From positions 1 through 6,990 of the forward strand of contig DFQW01000137.1 in the NCBI GenBank assembly GCA_002377985.1: DNA of 6,990 nucleotides, given 5' to 3'. This DNA comes from Halieaceae bacterium UBA3479. Lineage in GTDB: Bacteria; Pseudomonadota; Gammaproteobacteria; Pseudomonadales; Halieaceae. The notes below the pieces were generated by a model. The model ran no database searches, was not told the origin of the DNA, and saw only the letters and a list, made by a program, of their open reading frames with translations. Shown here in pieces: positions 6,714-6,990 of the stretch; the first letter of the stretch is position 1; each line of letters opens with the position of its first letter. The position numbers and the translations under genes are program-made.

Positions 6714-6990
6714 AATGTGTGCTCCGTTGCCATCGCAGAACCTGCCGGTAAGGCAGTAGCAGAGGTGGTATCGGCCGCGCTGTCTGATGCTTCGCTGCCT
6801 TCTGTTACTTTGGGTGCCTCGCTCTCATCGGGTATGGTCGGTGCCGGCTCATCGTTTTGCGCAGGGGCTTCGCCATCATCCGGGGGCTCATTGGCGATAT
6901 CGTCCAGCCACGCGGCGATGTCAGGCATGGCCCCAAAGGTCGTGATGAAGTGGGCGCCGGCGTCGCGCAGGGCCACCACCGCCGCGAGGT
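6710..6990 (-). CDS. C-terminal end of an unidentified protein with an acidic Pro/Ala/Ser/Thr-rich tail
   Basis: The reading frame is open to the window edge, so this is the 3' part (92 complete codons) of a longer gene; the GTG at 6979 is probably an internal Val rather than a start, because upstream codons continue in frame as Leu-Ala-Ala. The visible N-terminal third (about 32 residues) looks folded: a helix VVALRDAGAH, a short strand FITTFGAMP and a helix DIAAWLDDIA. This helix-strand-helix is faintly like the end of HAD-type phosphatases, but too little is visible to assign it. From PPDDGEAPAQ onward about 55 residues are low-complexity, rich in Glu, Asp, Pro, Ala, Ser and Thr with almost no hydrophobic core residues, and are likely disordered. 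The stop TGA shares four bases (ATGA) with the next lipoprotein start. Function unknown. Confidence 0.65.
   Translation of the reverse strand, partial: LAAVVALRDAGAHFITTFGAMPDIAAWLDDIANEPPDDGEAPAQNDEPAPTIPDESEAPKVTEGSEASDSAADTTSATALPAGSAMATEHTL
6722..6725 (-). promoter_or_regulatory. Ribosome binding site of the unknown lipoprotein gene
   Basis: GGAG on the minus strand lies 8 nt before the ATG at 6713, inside the last codons of the upstream gene. It favours this start over the in-frame ATG nine codons further in (6686), which would leave a shorter but still workable signal peptide. Confidence 0.6.

Noticed and set aside
1..6990. Defence system, mobile element, CRISPR array or RNA gene
   Set aside because: No nuclease, helicase, toxin-antitoxin, transposase, integrase, regularly spaced repeats or tRNA/rRNA-like sequence was found; both gene strings are full of housekeeping or envelope families.

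Overview
The window is compact, GC-rich bacterial chromosome with almost no non-coding space. It holds two tight gene strings that face each other and converge near position 2800. The protein families (NagZ, a YcbL/glyoxalase II-like hydrolase, a GltP/DctA-type symporter, an M48 lipoprotein, several Lol-type lipoproteins) point to a Gram-negative member of the Pseudomonadota. Alpha versus gamma cannot be settled: the YcbL-like protein reads close to its E. coli relative, whereas the NagZ fragment and the M48 architecture recall alphaproteobacterial versions. No rRNA, tRNA, IS element, CRISPR array, integrase or phage gene is visible.

Plus strand, 1-2753: the 3' end of nagZ (peptidoglycan recycling glucosaminidase), then a small lipoprotein carrying one Kazal-type protease-inhibitor domain (516-791), a sodium-coupled dicarboxylate/acidic amino acid symporter (793-2106) and a YcbL-like metallo-beta-lactamase-fold hydrolase (2103-2753). 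The gaps are 4 nt, 1 nt and a 4-base ATGA overlap, so the four genes very likely share one transcript whose promoter lies outside the window.

Junction, 2754-2861: 108 nt of convergent intergenic sequence with nested inverted repeats, possibly serving as a weak terminator region.

Minus strand, 6990 to 2862 in transcription order: the C-terminal end of an unidentified protein with a long acidic Pro/Ala/Ser/Thr-rich tail, a 226-residue lipoprotein of unknown function, a 474-residue M48 zinc metalloprotease lipoprotein with a LysM-like C-terminal end, and an exported YtcJ-like amidohydrolase of 571 residues. Spacings are a 4-base overlap, 6 nt and 24 nt, again one likely operon. Three of its four products carry export signals, so this operon appears devoted to the cell envelope or periplasm.

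The most noteworthy items are the Kazal lipoprotein, whose spacing matches avian ovomucoid inhibitors closely enough to predict a reactive-site Met, and the envelope operon with its unknown lipoprotein and substrate-unknown exported amidohydrolase. Nothing here amounts to a clear new defence or mobile system.
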